Below are positions 22,991-34,760 of a DNA stretch of 64,000 bases, piece after piece. The notes beneath the pieces are model-generated. The model was not told the DNA's origin. It searched no databases and saw nothing but the letters and a program-made list of their open reading frames with translations. How positions within the stretch are numbered: the stretch's first letter is position 1; each line of letters opens with the position of its first letter. The stretch is from Adiantum capillus-veneris (taxonomy: Eukaryota; Streptophyta; Polypodiopsida; Polypodiales; Pteridaceae). The translations under genes were made by a program, and so were the position numbers. The stretch covers positions 21,134,577-21,198,576 of the forward strand of contig CM043946.1 in assembly GCA_014529385.2 (NCBI GenBank), given 5' to 3'.

Positions 22991-24175
22991 GTGAATCAAG
23001 TGGGTTGTGAGTCATCTATTTCTTGTTTGGAAGGCTGTGAGGAAGATATAGATCCTAATATTGCCTATGGGATGGATGTGCTTGAAGAAAGTCCACAATA
23101 CTACATGGAGGACTATTGGGGACAAGTCAAACCTGTATATCAAGTAGCTGCTCTTGCGGAAAGAGGCCAAAATATCAATTACACCGCTAAGAGACCACCT
23201 CTTCAATGCTATGAGTGTAATGGTCCACATCGTGTAGCCGAGTGTCCTATTAGGCTACAAAATAATTCCACACTAATGCAAACCAATCAAGGGAGCACGT
23301 CTACAATGCCGATACTCATGTGTAATCGATGTGGCATAGATCATTTGATCGCCCAATGTCCAAATAATCCAAATGCACAGAAGATCACGTCGTTAAACTT
23401 TATTGAAGTTACCGAGGAGCCATCACAAGGTACACCTGTGGTACCAATAAACGTACTCACACGATCGATGCTCCAAAAACAAAATTAAATTCTTGAGGAA
23501 AGAGACACGGCATCAATTGCCCAATCTCAGAAAAAAAAGAAAACACGAAGAAAGAGATCGCAAAAAGCTGTGAAGTCAGACCCCAGTTCAAAGACCAACA
23601 TAGGGACTGGTGATGACCCCGTATATATGAATGACGCTGAAGAGGATTTTGATTCAGGAGAAACCATGGAGACCAAAACAACCACTAAGATAGAAACCAA
23701 CAAGGAAGATCTTCATGAGCCACAATGGCGAGGATCCAAGAAGAAAATAGGAACTTATCCAAACCCTACAGAGGAGATTGAGCGAGTCAAGCAATTAAGG
23801 AGTTTGGTAGAAGATACCCAAAGGGATCTAGAACCAGCACCTAGGCAGATCCAAATTACAAACACTGTGTTTCCTACGCAACAACAACCTCACCAAGACC
23901 ATAGACCCTTAGCTATACCTAGTGTCATCCAAGAAGAAAGTGACTTAAAGTCATGGGAAAGTGGGCGTACTCACTTCTTGATGGAAAGAATGTTTACAGA
24001 GGGACTACTTGATCCTATCAAAGAAATGGAGATCCCATCTTCTCCACGTCAAGGGACCGAAGTTCAAAAGGTGCCGTTAAACATTGCCAAATTGATGGAT
24101 TTCATGTCTTCAGAAGTTAGAACCACCATCATGTCCAAACTATATAAAGACCCTGAGCTAGACTCAGCTCTTTGA
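22991..24175 (+). pseudogene. Gag C-terminal extension with two more zinc knuckles
   Basis: Same frame as the upstream gag, after TGA at 22910 and further stops near 22936-22956. It holds two additional knuckles, CYECNGPHRVAEC and CNRCGIDHLIAQC, then after TAA at 23486 a Lys/Glu/Thr-rich linker (ETMETKTTTKIETNKED) and a segment ending at TGA 24173. Four knuckles in one gag is more than the usual one or two. The linker has no recognised domain. Confidence 0.65.
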
Positions 24176-24193
24176 GCCTTCCTCAATGGAGAA

Positions 24194-25648
24194 ATGAAGT
24201 TTGGGCTACCACAATTTGAACAGATGGATGGAGCTGGGGAGATGCCAATAGAGGAGGAACACTTAGATCCGCAACCCAACCTAGATGAGAACCTTGTTAT
24301 AGAAATACCTGTTAACAAGTTGGGACAATACTTTGAGGGTGATGAGTCCAATGCGACCATACCAGTCACTACTAAGGGATTAACTATGAAGGGAATCCTT
24401 GATGGTGGTGCTGGGGTTAGCATTGTAACTAAAAATTGCTAGGAAACTATGGGAAGACCTCACCTTGCGACCACAACCATAGTAGTGAAGATGTGCAATG
24501 GGTCTATTGTTAAGCCTATTGGGATGCTAAAAGATCTCAAGATCAAGGTCTTTGGACATAAAATAAGAGTTACCTTCATTGTTATGGATTTCTCCAAGCA
24601 CACTATGGCATCGGAGATGATCTTAGGACGTCCTTTCATGAGGGAAGCAAAAATGGTGCATGACTGGTCTAAAAACCATGTCTACCTACAGTTCCAAGAT
24701 TCTGCCATTCGAGTGGATCTTGTTACGGGTCGAGCACATCCTCTAGGAAACAGGTTTATAATTGATCATAGATCTGACACCACAGTTCACTCGGCCCCAT
24801 TGCAGTATTGTTACACGTGTAAAGCGGACACTGATGTTGGGGAAGATTCTCCTTATATGGATGTACTACCTGGGATGACCGAGCTGGACAATGTGGATTG
24901 GGTCCACCTAGCAGCAACCATAGACACTTGGGGAAATAGGGGGACAACCTGGGTAACACTTGAGGGGGATGAAATGCATGTACCCTTAAATATGCTACAA
25001 GCAATGCATATACCTTTTGATAAGACTCATCCTAATATAACAAAAAAAAAATATAAGTGGGTCCCTAAAGCTTCTTTAGCGACCATAGCTAGTGCTAAAA
25101 AACAGAAGCCTTGTAAGAAACATCTCACTCGCTCTAAGAAATGTAAGAAAACGTGGCGATGGATTCCTAAACAACTATTGGAAGCCCAAGGCTACTATCA
25201 AGGAAATAATCAAATTTGGGTGCCAAAACGTAGATTGTACTCTTACTTTTCACCGGGCCCATGTGAGCTCAATCTTGTAGCTCCAAAACAAATTGAAAAT
25301 CGTGGAAAGAACAAAATCACAGAATGCTACACACCCGCTCCAGAGCTAGTTTGGGTACCGAAGAAAGAACGATTTGTTCCACCTAGCTCAGGAAGGGGGG
25401 AGTCCCATTAAGCTTCTAGATCCTCATGTAATGCATCCATAGAGGTAAAAGCTTCTCCACAGCCTCCACCTACAATAGTGGACCTCCATGAAGCTACAAA
25501 GGAATCCACACCTCCCAGTGTTCAAGAATCACCTGATGAACCACTTCAAGCTCGATCCTGGGAGAGCACCTTACCACCCTTGCAACTAGATGAGGCACCT
25601 AAGGTAATAGAAAACTACTGGCAAAAATCCTCACCTATTACCGACTAG
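24194..25648 (+). pseudogene. Aspartic protease of the gag-PR element with C-terminal extension
   Basis: Still in the gag frame. The retropepsin active site is ILDGGAGVSIVT at about 24400, with Gly in place of the usual Ser/Thr (a DGGxG form seen in several plant gypsy groups). TAG at 24440 interrupts, then VVKMCNGSIVKPIGML, IVMDFSKHTMASEMILGRPFM and WSKNHVYLQF complete the protease fold (ILGRPFM is the flap/Gly block). A basic, Trp-rich tail with repeated KWVPK/RWIPK/IWVPKRR motifs follows to TAA at 25409 and then to TAG at 25646. The frame ends there; no RT motifs follow. Confidence 0.78.
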
Positions 25649-27323
25649 AACAACTGGTTTCAAAGGGTGACAAGCACATTTCAAACGATATGATCTACCC
25701 AAGGAAGGGGGGAGTGTTTGCTGACAGTCATCATTCACTCACTTCCCTCTCAACCTTCCTCCCTGACCTCTAAATGTCCCAATCTTAGGGAATGTATATA
25801 TAAAGCCTTATACTCACAAAAAAAAAAAAAAGACCAAGAGCAATTAGCAAACGAGTATGCACAATAAAAGTCAAAACATTGACTCAGACCTACACATTCA
25901 CATCCGGTACACTGAAACAGAAACTTATGTCATAAAACACCCTTGATCCTCATCACTCGAGTGATGGAGGGTAGGTAGGATTAGTACGATAGGAGTGTTT
26001 CTATTTTAGAGTTGAGTGATTAGCAAAGTTCTTTTTCCCACTGATGTGCCTCCTAGAGGTATTCTTTGTGTTTCCTCGGGTGTACAGGAACGTGTTTCTG
26101 TTATTAGGATTTGGACCTTCATGGAATTTTTCTCTCATCCACTTTTCAAATCAAGTGCAATTATCAAAGCAAACATGTGTTTCTTGTCCATTAGCATTTC
26201 CCCGTATCTTTTTTGCATCCATGTTTGTCTGCTTTGATTATGATTGGTAGCATAATATTCAGCACATTTGCTTAGTATCAAACATTAATTCAATGTAATT
26301 TTTTGTCATAATCACTTGTTTAGATTTAAAAATCAAGCAGTCTGACTAAGCTAGTTTGACCAAGCTAGGTGTTACAGATCTTCTCTTAATACCATGGGGA
26401 ATGCCTTCCTAATAATCAATGGTTACTTAGGTTCTTAATCCGATTTAGGCAGCATTGTGTGAAATGTACTAGGGATTTCTAGTGGGCTTAGTCCCTATTG
26501 ACCTTTAGCTTAAGTATTATACAGGGAGTTCACTAGTGTGATGAGCCTGGGGAGGTGTAACAGTGTTTTATGACCCCCCAAAAGTTACAAAATTAAAATG
26601 CTGAAAACGTACAAATAAAAACAAATCAAAGTGCCACAATGTAAAATATTAAGCTGGAAGATAAATCTTAGCTTGATTTGGTACTTCACTCACATGTATC
26701 ACCTATGGTACTAGAGCCCTAGAGGTTCCTAGTGTGGGCGCTTTTCCTTGAAAAGCAAAAACCCAAGGCATACAAAATAAGCACACACATCAAAATTGAA
26801 TCACTATGAATAGATTTTGGGGGCTCAAAGAAAAGGTAATCAGTCAGGCGATGATTTCATGAGAAATTCCTTTTATCATAGCTTAACTACAAGGTCTTCT
26901 AGGTATAGCCTCTAGTCAACCCTCGAACATGAAATACTTGGCTCTTGCGATTAAACAACTTAATTGACTAGAGAAAATTGAGAAGCTTACCCATGGTATT
27001 AATAGTCGATCTTTAGTGCCTTTTGACCATTAAATTAGTGACCCCAAACTTGTTTAATTTTTTATCTTTACAACTATTTATGCGTTTGATTATATTGCAA
27101 ATTTAATGTTTATTGCTGACAAATGGTTTAAAATTTTGTTACCAATCAAATTGTCTGCCTACAACTGCATATGCTTTTTAATTGCTTATGAGAATGCAAT
27201 TACTGTGCCAATGTTGTTTGATTTTGCAGTGATTGAAGAAGGCTAAGGGCATTCATCTCAAATGATCTTCCACCTCGACGAACGCACTGCAACTCAATAG
27301 CTTCCGAAGACGGAATCTACATC
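25649..27323 (+). other. Non-coding 3' internal region of the gag-PR element
   Basis: No gene supported across 1.7 kb; only short frames. A purine-rich AAGGAAGGGGGGAG at about 25692-25705 directly before TGTTTGCTGAC looks like a second PPT/LTR border, and TATATATAAAGCC occurs at about 25795. RT, RNase H and integrase are absent here. Confidence 0.55.
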
Positions 27324-27336
27324 AAAAAGGGGGGCA
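27324..27336 (+). promoter_or_regulatory. Polypurine tract before the 3' LTR
   Basis: AAAAAGGGGGGCA directly precedes the LTR start TGTTAACCC. Confidence 0.85.
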
Positions 27337-27918
27337 TGTTAACCCTCACGGCTCACGGACACCCTATCACCTACGACGGACATTGTATTATTTATTTGGC
27401 AGAGTCAACTACTGGGCTTGTCGGTCCAATAGGAAAAGGGTAAGAGTGATCGCCGATGAGAGGTGCACTCTAACTGGAACATTCAAGGGATTAGTTGGCT
27501 AAGCATGGGCGCCCAAGTGTGAATGGGGTGAGATCATATAAAAGTCAACTAAACCTAAAATTCACTCATTCTCTCATTTGTGCAATTGAAGAGTGCTCTT
27601 GCTCCATCTCCATCTCCTTCTTCTTCATCTCCTTGTGTGTGTGTGTATGCGTAAGAGAGAGAGAGAGAGAGAGAGAGAGTGTGCGATCGAGCATTGCGGT
27701 GGCATGCCGGTGGCGAGGCGGTTGAGCACAGCGTAGCGGCGTCTCCCTCTTGTTTGCGGCGAGGAATCCTCCACGAAGCAAGCATAGAGTGGTGAGTGAC
27801 ACACCATCGTCACCTTTGAGCTACTAGTTTTGGCTTGTTGTGTGCTTGGAGCCATTTATGGCTCACACGAGGTCTATCGGCAAGTTCCTTGCATTGACAC
27901 GTGCGACATACGCACACA
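27337..27918 (+). repeat. 3' LTR of the gag-PR element
   Basis: About 582 bp, with TATAAAAG at 27537-27544 and a (GA)n tract at 27655-27680. It lacks the 82-bp duplication of the 5' copy. Confidence 0.9.
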
Positions 27919-29097
27919 TTTGCAATCGAAAGATACTTCGATCGAAACATCTTTCAATCAAAAGATATTTTCTACAAATTTCCATTTAATCAAAAGATGT
28001 ATTGTTTGAAAAAAAACTATATATATCGGCAACACGCCTATTGAGACTAGTGTTACTCTCAAAAGGTATTTCTTGTCAACAGAAGACAAAAAAAATCAAC
28101 TCTCTGATAATTTTAAAAATAAAAATTCAAAATGTTTTAATTTTTTTTACAAAATCAAATTTGATGTTTTACTTAGATAATTTCATAATTATTTATTTTA
28201 AAATCAAATTGCTTAAGTTTTTATGTTGTCTAGAGCTCAAACTCTCACTCATACAAGGTTTTTGTTTTTTAAGAATCGCTTGCTACGTGCTCAGTTTATT
28301 AACATGTGGAGTGAACTAAGATATAATTTAGAGATTACCATTGTGTGTAGAGTGTACTCTCAGCAAAATATAATAGAACAGAGATCAGTTTTATTTAGGT
28401 AAGTTCAATTTTGACGTGCAAATACTTTGTCACCTCAAAGTGAATATAGATAGAAATTATGTTGTCCTGTGTAGAGCCATCACACTATGCTCTCACTTGA
28501 ATCAAAATTTAGGAATTTCATATATTATATTATCTTTATTTGTATTTCTACATTTATCATGTTGTGTGATTGTACACATGTACCAAATGCATATAGATAA
28601 ACTTTCAAAGATCTACCGTGGAGTGTGAGACTTCATGTTTGCACTTCAGATAGATATGATAGTTGTCAAAGATTGCAATTAATCCCATTCAATGAGAATA
28701 ATTTGCAACATTTGATCAATATTACCAATTATTGTAATGTGTGAAAGCTTCAAGCTTTCACTTTAGATAAATTGATAAAGTGCAATGGATTATAAAATCA
28801 ATCATCATAATGTGTGAAAGTGAAAAGCTTGCACTTTAGATGAATAGATATAGTGCAATGTAATTGAAATTTTTTGTTTGAAGTGATGAATTTATTTAGT
28901 GATTGGCATGAATTTATTGAAGAATGCAAAGACTATTATTGTCTATTGTTGATTGATAATGCAGCACGATACTAATTGATAATGTGGACAAATTTTGATC
29001 ACTATATTGATTGATAGAGTGATACTTTTGCAGTTTGTTGCTTTGAATTTGTTTTGACTTCAAAATTAACAAGTGGATTTGAAATTTATGTGTCAGC
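27919..29097. other. AT-rich region without genes
   Basis: Strongly AT rich. Three degenerate repeats spaced by about 65-115 bp (starts near 28624, 28740, 28811; GTGTGAAAG...GCACTTTAGAT...AGTGCAATG) lie ahead of the hAT frame and could be subterminal transposase-binding repeats of that element; this is inference. Confidence 0.4.
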
Positions 29098-31199
29098 ATG
29101 ATGAAAGGACATGAGTGGAATTACATCCACGAGCTGCATGCTGGAAAGAATACATCTCGACTAAAATGCAAGACATGGGACCATGAGTTCAGTGGTAATA
29201 CGACGAGAATCAAAGAGCATTTTTTCAAGTCCTTGGTAATGTGTTTGAGTGTATGGCACCGCCAACAGATATTCATGCTAGATTGCCAGAGTACGCTCGC
29301 ATTGCATACCAAATTCTTGTAGCTAAAAAGAAAATTTTGAATGCCAAACAAGCTGCAATGGATGTCGAAATGTCATTTGTCAATGATAGGATAGAGCATG
29401 TGCCTACAGAAGAAAATGTTCAGACTCCCCAGTGAATTCTTTTTCACAAACGTACTTTGACGTCAGTAGCAGCAAATCCTAGCTCAATTAAAGCTAATAA
29501 AGCATTATCCAATGGCCAGATGCTATATGAAGCGATAGATACGAAAAATTTGCTTGAGTTTCACTTGAAATAGATGCAAGCTTTTGTGGCGTGTGGTATA
29601 CCATTCAATGCTATGCGCAAACCCATATTTCAAGATTCTTTAATAAGCAGCACCAAGAAGGGGTTTGTTGCTTCCTGATTATAATAAGATGCACATAGAG
29701 TAGCTAGATAAAGCGAAAGACAGTACTGAATTCATCCTCAAGCGCACGGAGGTGGAGTTTGTTCATGCATATGGTTGCACTATAGTGTTGGATGGATGGA
29801 CCAACTGTCAAAAGAAGTCACTGATCAAGGTGATGCTTATCAATCCTAGAAAGTCTATGTTTGTGGAAGCCGTTGACACCTCTTTAAAAGAGAAGACCAG
29901 TGATTATCTAGCAAGGATATATGAGTGCGCTATAGAAAAGGTAGGTGGACCAAAGAATGTGACTATAATAGTCACAGATAATGCATCCAAGTATAAGGCT
30001 GCAGGAAGGGCTATCCAAGATAAATACCCAGAAATTACTTGGGTGCCATGTACCGCGCATACTCTTAATTTGATATCAAAAGATATTGGAAAAATGGCCA
30101 TCATAAAGCAAATGCTTCTAGATGCTAATCATGTGGTGAAACTTATTAGGGAGCATCAATTTTTCTATGCTCTTTTTTTATTAAAATCACCCAATTAAAC
30201 TTTGTAGATATTTTGTGTGACAAGGTTTGCAACCGCATATTATGTTCTTGCCACCTTGCAAGAAGTGAAGCCTGCATTGATTGAAATAGTAGCTGATAGA
30301 TGTGTTGGGATCCATGGCTCAGCAAGTAACCTAGCTACTAAGAGGTAGCTACAATATGTGTACAAATTTTAAAATCGCAAGTTTGGTGCAATGTAGATAG
30401 AATTGTCACCCTGGCCAAAACACTTGTAGATCTTTCATGAATAGTCGACAAAGACTGTTTTGTCTTTGGTCGAATCTATTGGTTTATGTCAAAGTCATTT
30501 TGCAAAGTAAGAGAGCATGCTGGCTTTGGTGCAAAGGATAAAGCTTCCATGATCGCAGCTGCCAACAAGTGATGGGTGCAATTGAATATGCCATTGCATG
30601 GTGTTGCATTTGTATTGGATCCTAAATTTAAAATGCACCAATAATCGTCCAATAAAGAATTCATGAATGACTTCAAAACAGAGTGCTTGCAACTATTAGG
30701 ACAAGAGGATGGGAAGACTGCTTTTCATCAGCAAGTTGATTATGCTAATAGAGCTAGCATGTTTTCGAGATCCATGGCATATAGATGCCATTGCACACAC
30801 AAGTGTTCCTCTATGGTTGAAGGAGTATGGTGGGGAGAAAGTGAAGCTACAACACATTGTTGTTAGGGAATCTATCTATTGTAGCATCAAGTGGCTGGAA
30901 GCTGTGAGAGGAACTCGTTGGCTTTTGACTTTATGCATACTAAGAAACAAAATCAGCTTCATCCTCAACGTGTTGTTGATTTGGTGTATGTTTTTTGCTA
31001 CATGAGACTCATTCACAAGCTGGTGAACATTGCGACAAGAGCAGCAAAAAAGCACTATGGTGTTTTTCAAATCCATGAATCTATAACTGTAGAAGTAGAC
31101 AATGATGATAATATGGAATGGGAGATAGCTTCAAAATTCTCTGATATGAATGTAATAGATGATATGGTTGGTGTGTTTGATGGAGACGCAGATGTATGA
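29098..31199 (+). pseudogene. hAT-family transposase (BED finger, DUF659, dimerisation domain)
   Basis: A degenerate hAT transposase in pieces. A BED-finger-like start (RLKCKTWDHEFSGNTTRIKEHF, 29158-29225) has lost its second Cys (Trp codon TGG). After stops, DUF659 spans about 29560-30180: MQAFVACGIPFNAM, FVHAYGCTIVLDGWTN, INPRKSMFVEAVDTS, VTDNASKYKAAGRAIQ, WVPCTAHTLNLI. The C-terminal hATC dimerisation motif is at about 30895-31010 (SCERNSLAFDFMHTKKQNQL, QRVVDLVYV). Domain order and spacing match full-length elements, but the BED finger is damaged and more than ten stops or shifts are present, so it is inactive. Terminal repeats were not identified. Confidence 0.82.
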
Positions 31200-31258
31200 C
31201 TAAAGGTCTGTAAGTTTTCTCATTGTGAGTGTGAAAATTATGGCACTACAAGATGTTC

Positions 31259-31260
<2 letters not shown>

Positions 31261-31338
<78 letters not shown>
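31261..31338. repeat. (CT)n microsatellite, about 39 units
   Basis: An uninterrupted CT tract just downstream of the hAT pseudogene. Confidence 0.97.
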
Positions 31339-31344
<6 letters not shown>

Positions 31345-31349
31345 TCTTA

Positions 31350-31730
31350 TTGAATAGGAGTCATAATTATAGCTAGATACAATACAATACGATTTTTGTC
31401 GATTGAGAATATAAAAATGGCTAGTTGAGGGGATAAATGACGAGCTGTGATTTAAAAAATTTGTAACCCTTTGCCCAAATAGATAGGGGTAAAGTGAACA
31501 AAGTGCTCAGCCCAAAAAATGAGTCAGCTCATTAAGTAGTTTTTCTATGTCAAACTCAGCATTCTCAGGCGTAGGAGATGGGCCTAGTGGCCCTTGCTAC
31601 AAAGAACCAGCCTGATCTAGCAATGGACTGTAGAGGTTGCTTGCCACTCTCAAGTTGGGTAAGTACATTGCCTAAAAAATCCCTGTTTTTTTGCTCTTGT
31701 GGCACTTCCATGGACTTCAAGATCCATTTA
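31350..31730. other. Intergenic stretch, nothing recognised
   Basis: Short frames only. It lies between the CT microsatellite and the kinase-like pseudogene. Confidence 0.4.
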
Positions 31731-31767
31731 CAAGTATGACACATGGAGTAATATCCATGGCTTTATT

Positions 31768-32690
31768 TCAGGGAGGGGGATTAGTAGATATGCATTCTGG
31801 GGTAGCCCATGGAAAATCTCTCCCACTCTGCTTTCTAATTTCTATTGGCAAGCTGCAGAGAGGAGGAAAGCATGCTATTGTGGGGGTCTTTGTACATGAC
31901 CCCCAATCCACAATGCCTGCATAGACCCTCTTTTGTCCAAAGTGAAGCATCATGTTGCGGGAGTGAAGGTCATTTTGGAGATAGTCTTGCGCATGTAGAT
32001 ACTCCAGGGTCTGAAGAAGAGCGTTCATTATTTGCAAAATGTTATTATGGAACAACCCTATTGTTCCTTTTGTGGTTACATAGTAAAAAATGGTAGGCTC
32101 ACTGCCAACTATAGTGCAATGTCTTATCCACTGCTCTACATGGTTGCCATTCCAATAACGTGAAATGAGCACTGGACGCTATGGCGGACCATGGCAAGTG
32201 GATAAATGATGTCTCAATGAGCAATGTCCAAAGTTGTGGCTTCCTCCTTGATCTGTTGATCCACTGTGGGTCCATGCAAGTGGACTTTGAAAGTTTGAAA
32301 TGAGCATTGGACGCTATGGCAGACCATGGCAAGTGGATAAATGATGTCGCAATGAGCAATGTCCAAAGTTGTGGCTTCCTCCTTGATCTGTTGATCCACT
32401 GTGGGTCCATGCAAGTGGACTTTGAAGTTTTTTTCAGCATATATTGGCTCTTTAAAGGCATAATGTGTGATACCTACATGTTTCACGTTTGCCCACCTCC
32501 CTTCTCTCAGTTGTGGATCATGTATGTTGAAGAATGTAGTTTCTGGCAAAAGATATAACATAGGGGGGAGCTGAGACTGATCAAGTGCGAGAGTGGCACT
32601 AGAATGAGTCTCTACTCTAACCATAGTCTCTAGCTCTACAGTAGCATTGGAAGAGCTGACTTCCATCTTGTGCACTTTGCTACTCTTTCT
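31768..32690 (-). pseudogene. Protein-kinase-like gene fragment
   Basis: Minus-strand reading gives N-lobe-like sequence (LREGRWANVKH, THYAFKEP, QIKEEATTLDIAH, IIYPLAMV), then, after a frameshift near 32165, SRYWNGNHVEQWIRH and the catalytic region: ALLQTLEYLHAQDYLQ, NDLHSRNMML (HxDLxxxN with the His of HRD replaced by Gln), AGIVDWG (DFG changed to DWG) and WATPECIS (APE-like). So catalytic Asp, Asn and the metal-binding Asp remain, but the N-lobe is duplicated and the frame is broken. A 45-codon tandem duplication lies inside. Downstream the reading decays near 31730. It may be a cellular gene copy captured by a transposon or a dispersed kinase pseudogene; which family cannot be said. Confidence 0.65.
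32161..32430. repeat. 135-bp tandem duplication within the kinase pseudogene
   Basis: Units start at 32161 and 32296 (TGAAATGAGC). The length equals 45 codons, so the protein repeat VHLHGPTVDQQ...VQCSF stays in frame. Confidence 0.93.
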
Positions 32691-33246
32691 AGCTTTCCCT
32701 TGCTCTTGAACTCGGTATACAATTGTTGCACAAGGTGCTGAAACTGAAGCCTCCGTGAATTGGTAATACTATTCCGGGGCCGAGGGATTTAGGCAACAAC
32801 GAATCTCAAACTCTGACATGCGATGAAAGTGATGTATTATCACTTCAAAGACAAATTTTTGTTGATGTTGCGCTAGCTTAATATCCACCATATCTGCAAG
32901 ATATAATTTTATAACATAAGTGTTCTTAGAGAAGAAGAAAAACTACATTTTTGTGTCATGTTTGTTAATCCAAATTTCATACATAATTTGAATTAATTTA
33001 TAGCAAACAACAATATATTATGATTGCAATACATACATTGTACAATAGAGAGGAGAATACACAAAGAGAGAAATGGACAGAGGTGAATAGGCCAAGAGTG
33101 AGGTACGCTCATCATAAGAAATTGACGTTGTTATGTGCACTACATAATGTACGTAAATGATTGGAGCATGAATGTGAACAACCCAGCTGGTGTGAGGTAC
33201 ACTCAACACAAGTCATGGACGTTGTTGTAATGTTGATTGATAGTTT
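32690..33246. other. Non-coding stretch
   Basis: No gene recognised. A local imperfect repeat GTGAGGTAC[GA]CTCA occurs at about 33099 and 33191. Confidence 0.4.
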
Positions 33247-33485
33247 AATCAATCTAATCCCTGATGAAGTGTGTGGAACTCACAACACAACCGTGAGCAG
33301 ATAATTTAAAATATCAGATTTTGGTCAAACATCGTACATATTTACATCCAAGACAACACCAATTTGTCTATTGACAAGTGGCGTATCTACGGATTAGAAA
33401 ATACAAGGCTTGTCATGCTAAGATGAAGAGGGCATATGTATACACCTCTTCGCTCTTAGGTAGACAAACGTATCTCTCATATTTC
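33247..33485 (+). repeat. Direct repeat copy 1 flanking hairpin element A
   Basis: It shares TGATGAAGTGTGTGGAACTC, ATTTACATCCAAGACAACAC and GATGAAGAGGGCAT in the same order and orientation with 34518-34760. Divergence is high. Confidence 0.7.
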
Positions 33486-34491
33486 ATTAGAAAATTTCGG
33501 AGGTCATTTGGAGGGCCTTGTAAGAAATTGTATTTCTCTTTCTAGAAACTTTTTTTAAAATGCACTTGCACCTTGTGAGTACATCCAAAAGGACAACCAG
33601 ACACTCTAAAAAGTAGATTTATATTCCCAATCGTCCTTGAAAACGGTCACTTTTTTATTTAATGCGAGCATCTTTTCAGGAGGCAGGTGCAGCGCATTCA
33701 ATGCAGCTTACATCATCACTAGAACTTGAAAAGTCACAAACAGTCAAATAGTGATAGGCTTTTGACACCACCAATTCGTCCGAAACGCTAAAATACCCTA
33801 AAAACGAATGTCTACTTGTCTCGTTATGACATCCGGAGAGGCAAAAAATGTCAATGGCACGCGAGGAGGCATTCTAAAATTCTAGAATTCCCCCTTGCGC
33901 GCCATTAGTACAAAGCTTCTTTTAGTGGTTTTTGGACACTTGTCTTTCAAGTAAGCCCCTTTTTAGAGGTTTTTTGACATTTTCCTCTTAGAAAGCTCCC
34001 TAAAAAGAGGAAGAAAGGGGCTTTTTACTAACGGCGCATAGGAGGCATTCCAAAATTTTGGAATTCCCTCTCGCGCGCCGTTAGAAAAATGTTCTTTTAG
34101 GGGTTTTTGACATTTTTTGCCTCTTTGGATGTCGAAGCGAGGCAATTAGACATTCATTTCTATGATATTTGGGCATTCCGGACGCATTGACAATATCAAA
34201 GTTTCGAAATCTTCCACCACTTGATATTTTTGTGACTTTTTGAGTTCCACTAAAGACATAAGCCGTATTAAATGCACCGCATCTACCTTTTGAAAAAGGT
34301 GCTTGCATTAAATGAAAGAGAGTGATCGTCTTCAAGGACCACTAGATTATTAAATGAGGAGAGGACACCTTTTATATTTTTGTTAATATCAATATATTTT
34401 TCTACGTAACGTAGGCTCTTCTCTCATTGGAGGAGCTTATTTTCCTCTCTCTTCCAAAAGGTCCTCCAAAAGACCTTCGAAATCTCCTAAT
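33486..34491 (-). mobile_element. Hairpin-bearing TIR element, copy A
   Basis: The ends are inverted repeats: left ATTAGAAAATTTCGGAGGTC, right (complement) ATTAGGAGATTTCGAAGGTC, extending through TTTGGAGG[GA]CC. The interior has two long GC-rich hairpins (33852-33910 and 34025-34087, centred on CCAAAATTTTGG-type palindromes) separated by a linker containing CTAAAAAGAGG. It carries no transposase. It is the inverted relative of 54945-56343. No convincing target duplication was found, and the superfamily is unknown. Confidence 0.72.
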
Positions 34492-34517
34492 AATTATGTA
34501 GTAAGAACGATGATGTG

Positions 34518-34760
34518 ACTTAATCCAATCCTTGATGAAGTGTGTGGAACTCACAACACAAACATCAACAGACAACTTAACAATCATATGTAGGCCAAAT
34601 ATTGTATGTATTTACATCCAAGACAACACCAAGTCATCTAGTGATGAACAATGACGTGTATTTGAAGTTTGAAACACAAGAGTAACTAGTGCATCACACA
34701 AAGATGAAGAGGGCATAAACTATGCATCTACTCTTTGTTTGAAAGATAGAAACTCTTATG
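34518..34760 (+). repeat. Direct repeat copy 2 flanking hairpin element A
   Basis: Diverged copy of 33247-33485. Confidence 0.7.

Larger units (their letters stand above)
9995..27918 (+). mobile_element. Gag-protease-only LTR retrotransposon (17.9 kb including nested chromovirus)
   Basis: Both LTRs begin TGTTAACCCTCACGG and end CACACA. The 5' LTR is followed by TTTTTGGCACCGTTGTCGGG, close to the tRNA-Asp-type primer site of plant Tat/Athila elements, and the 3' LTR is preceded by a polypurine tract. Flanks are TTTGT on the left and TTTGC on the right, a target duplication with one mismatch. After removal of the nested 8.9-kb chromovirus the element is about 9 kb. It carries gag and an aspartic protease in one frame, but I find no RT, RNase H or integrase in the remaining internal sequence. 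It is therefore probably non-autonomous and mobilised in trans. Confidence 0.8.

Noticed and set aside
20906-25648. Stop-codon reassignment or readthrough to explain many in-frame stops in the gag-PR frame
   Set aside because: TAG, TGA and TAA all occur, and several other elements here also carry frameshifts; ordinary decay is sufficient.
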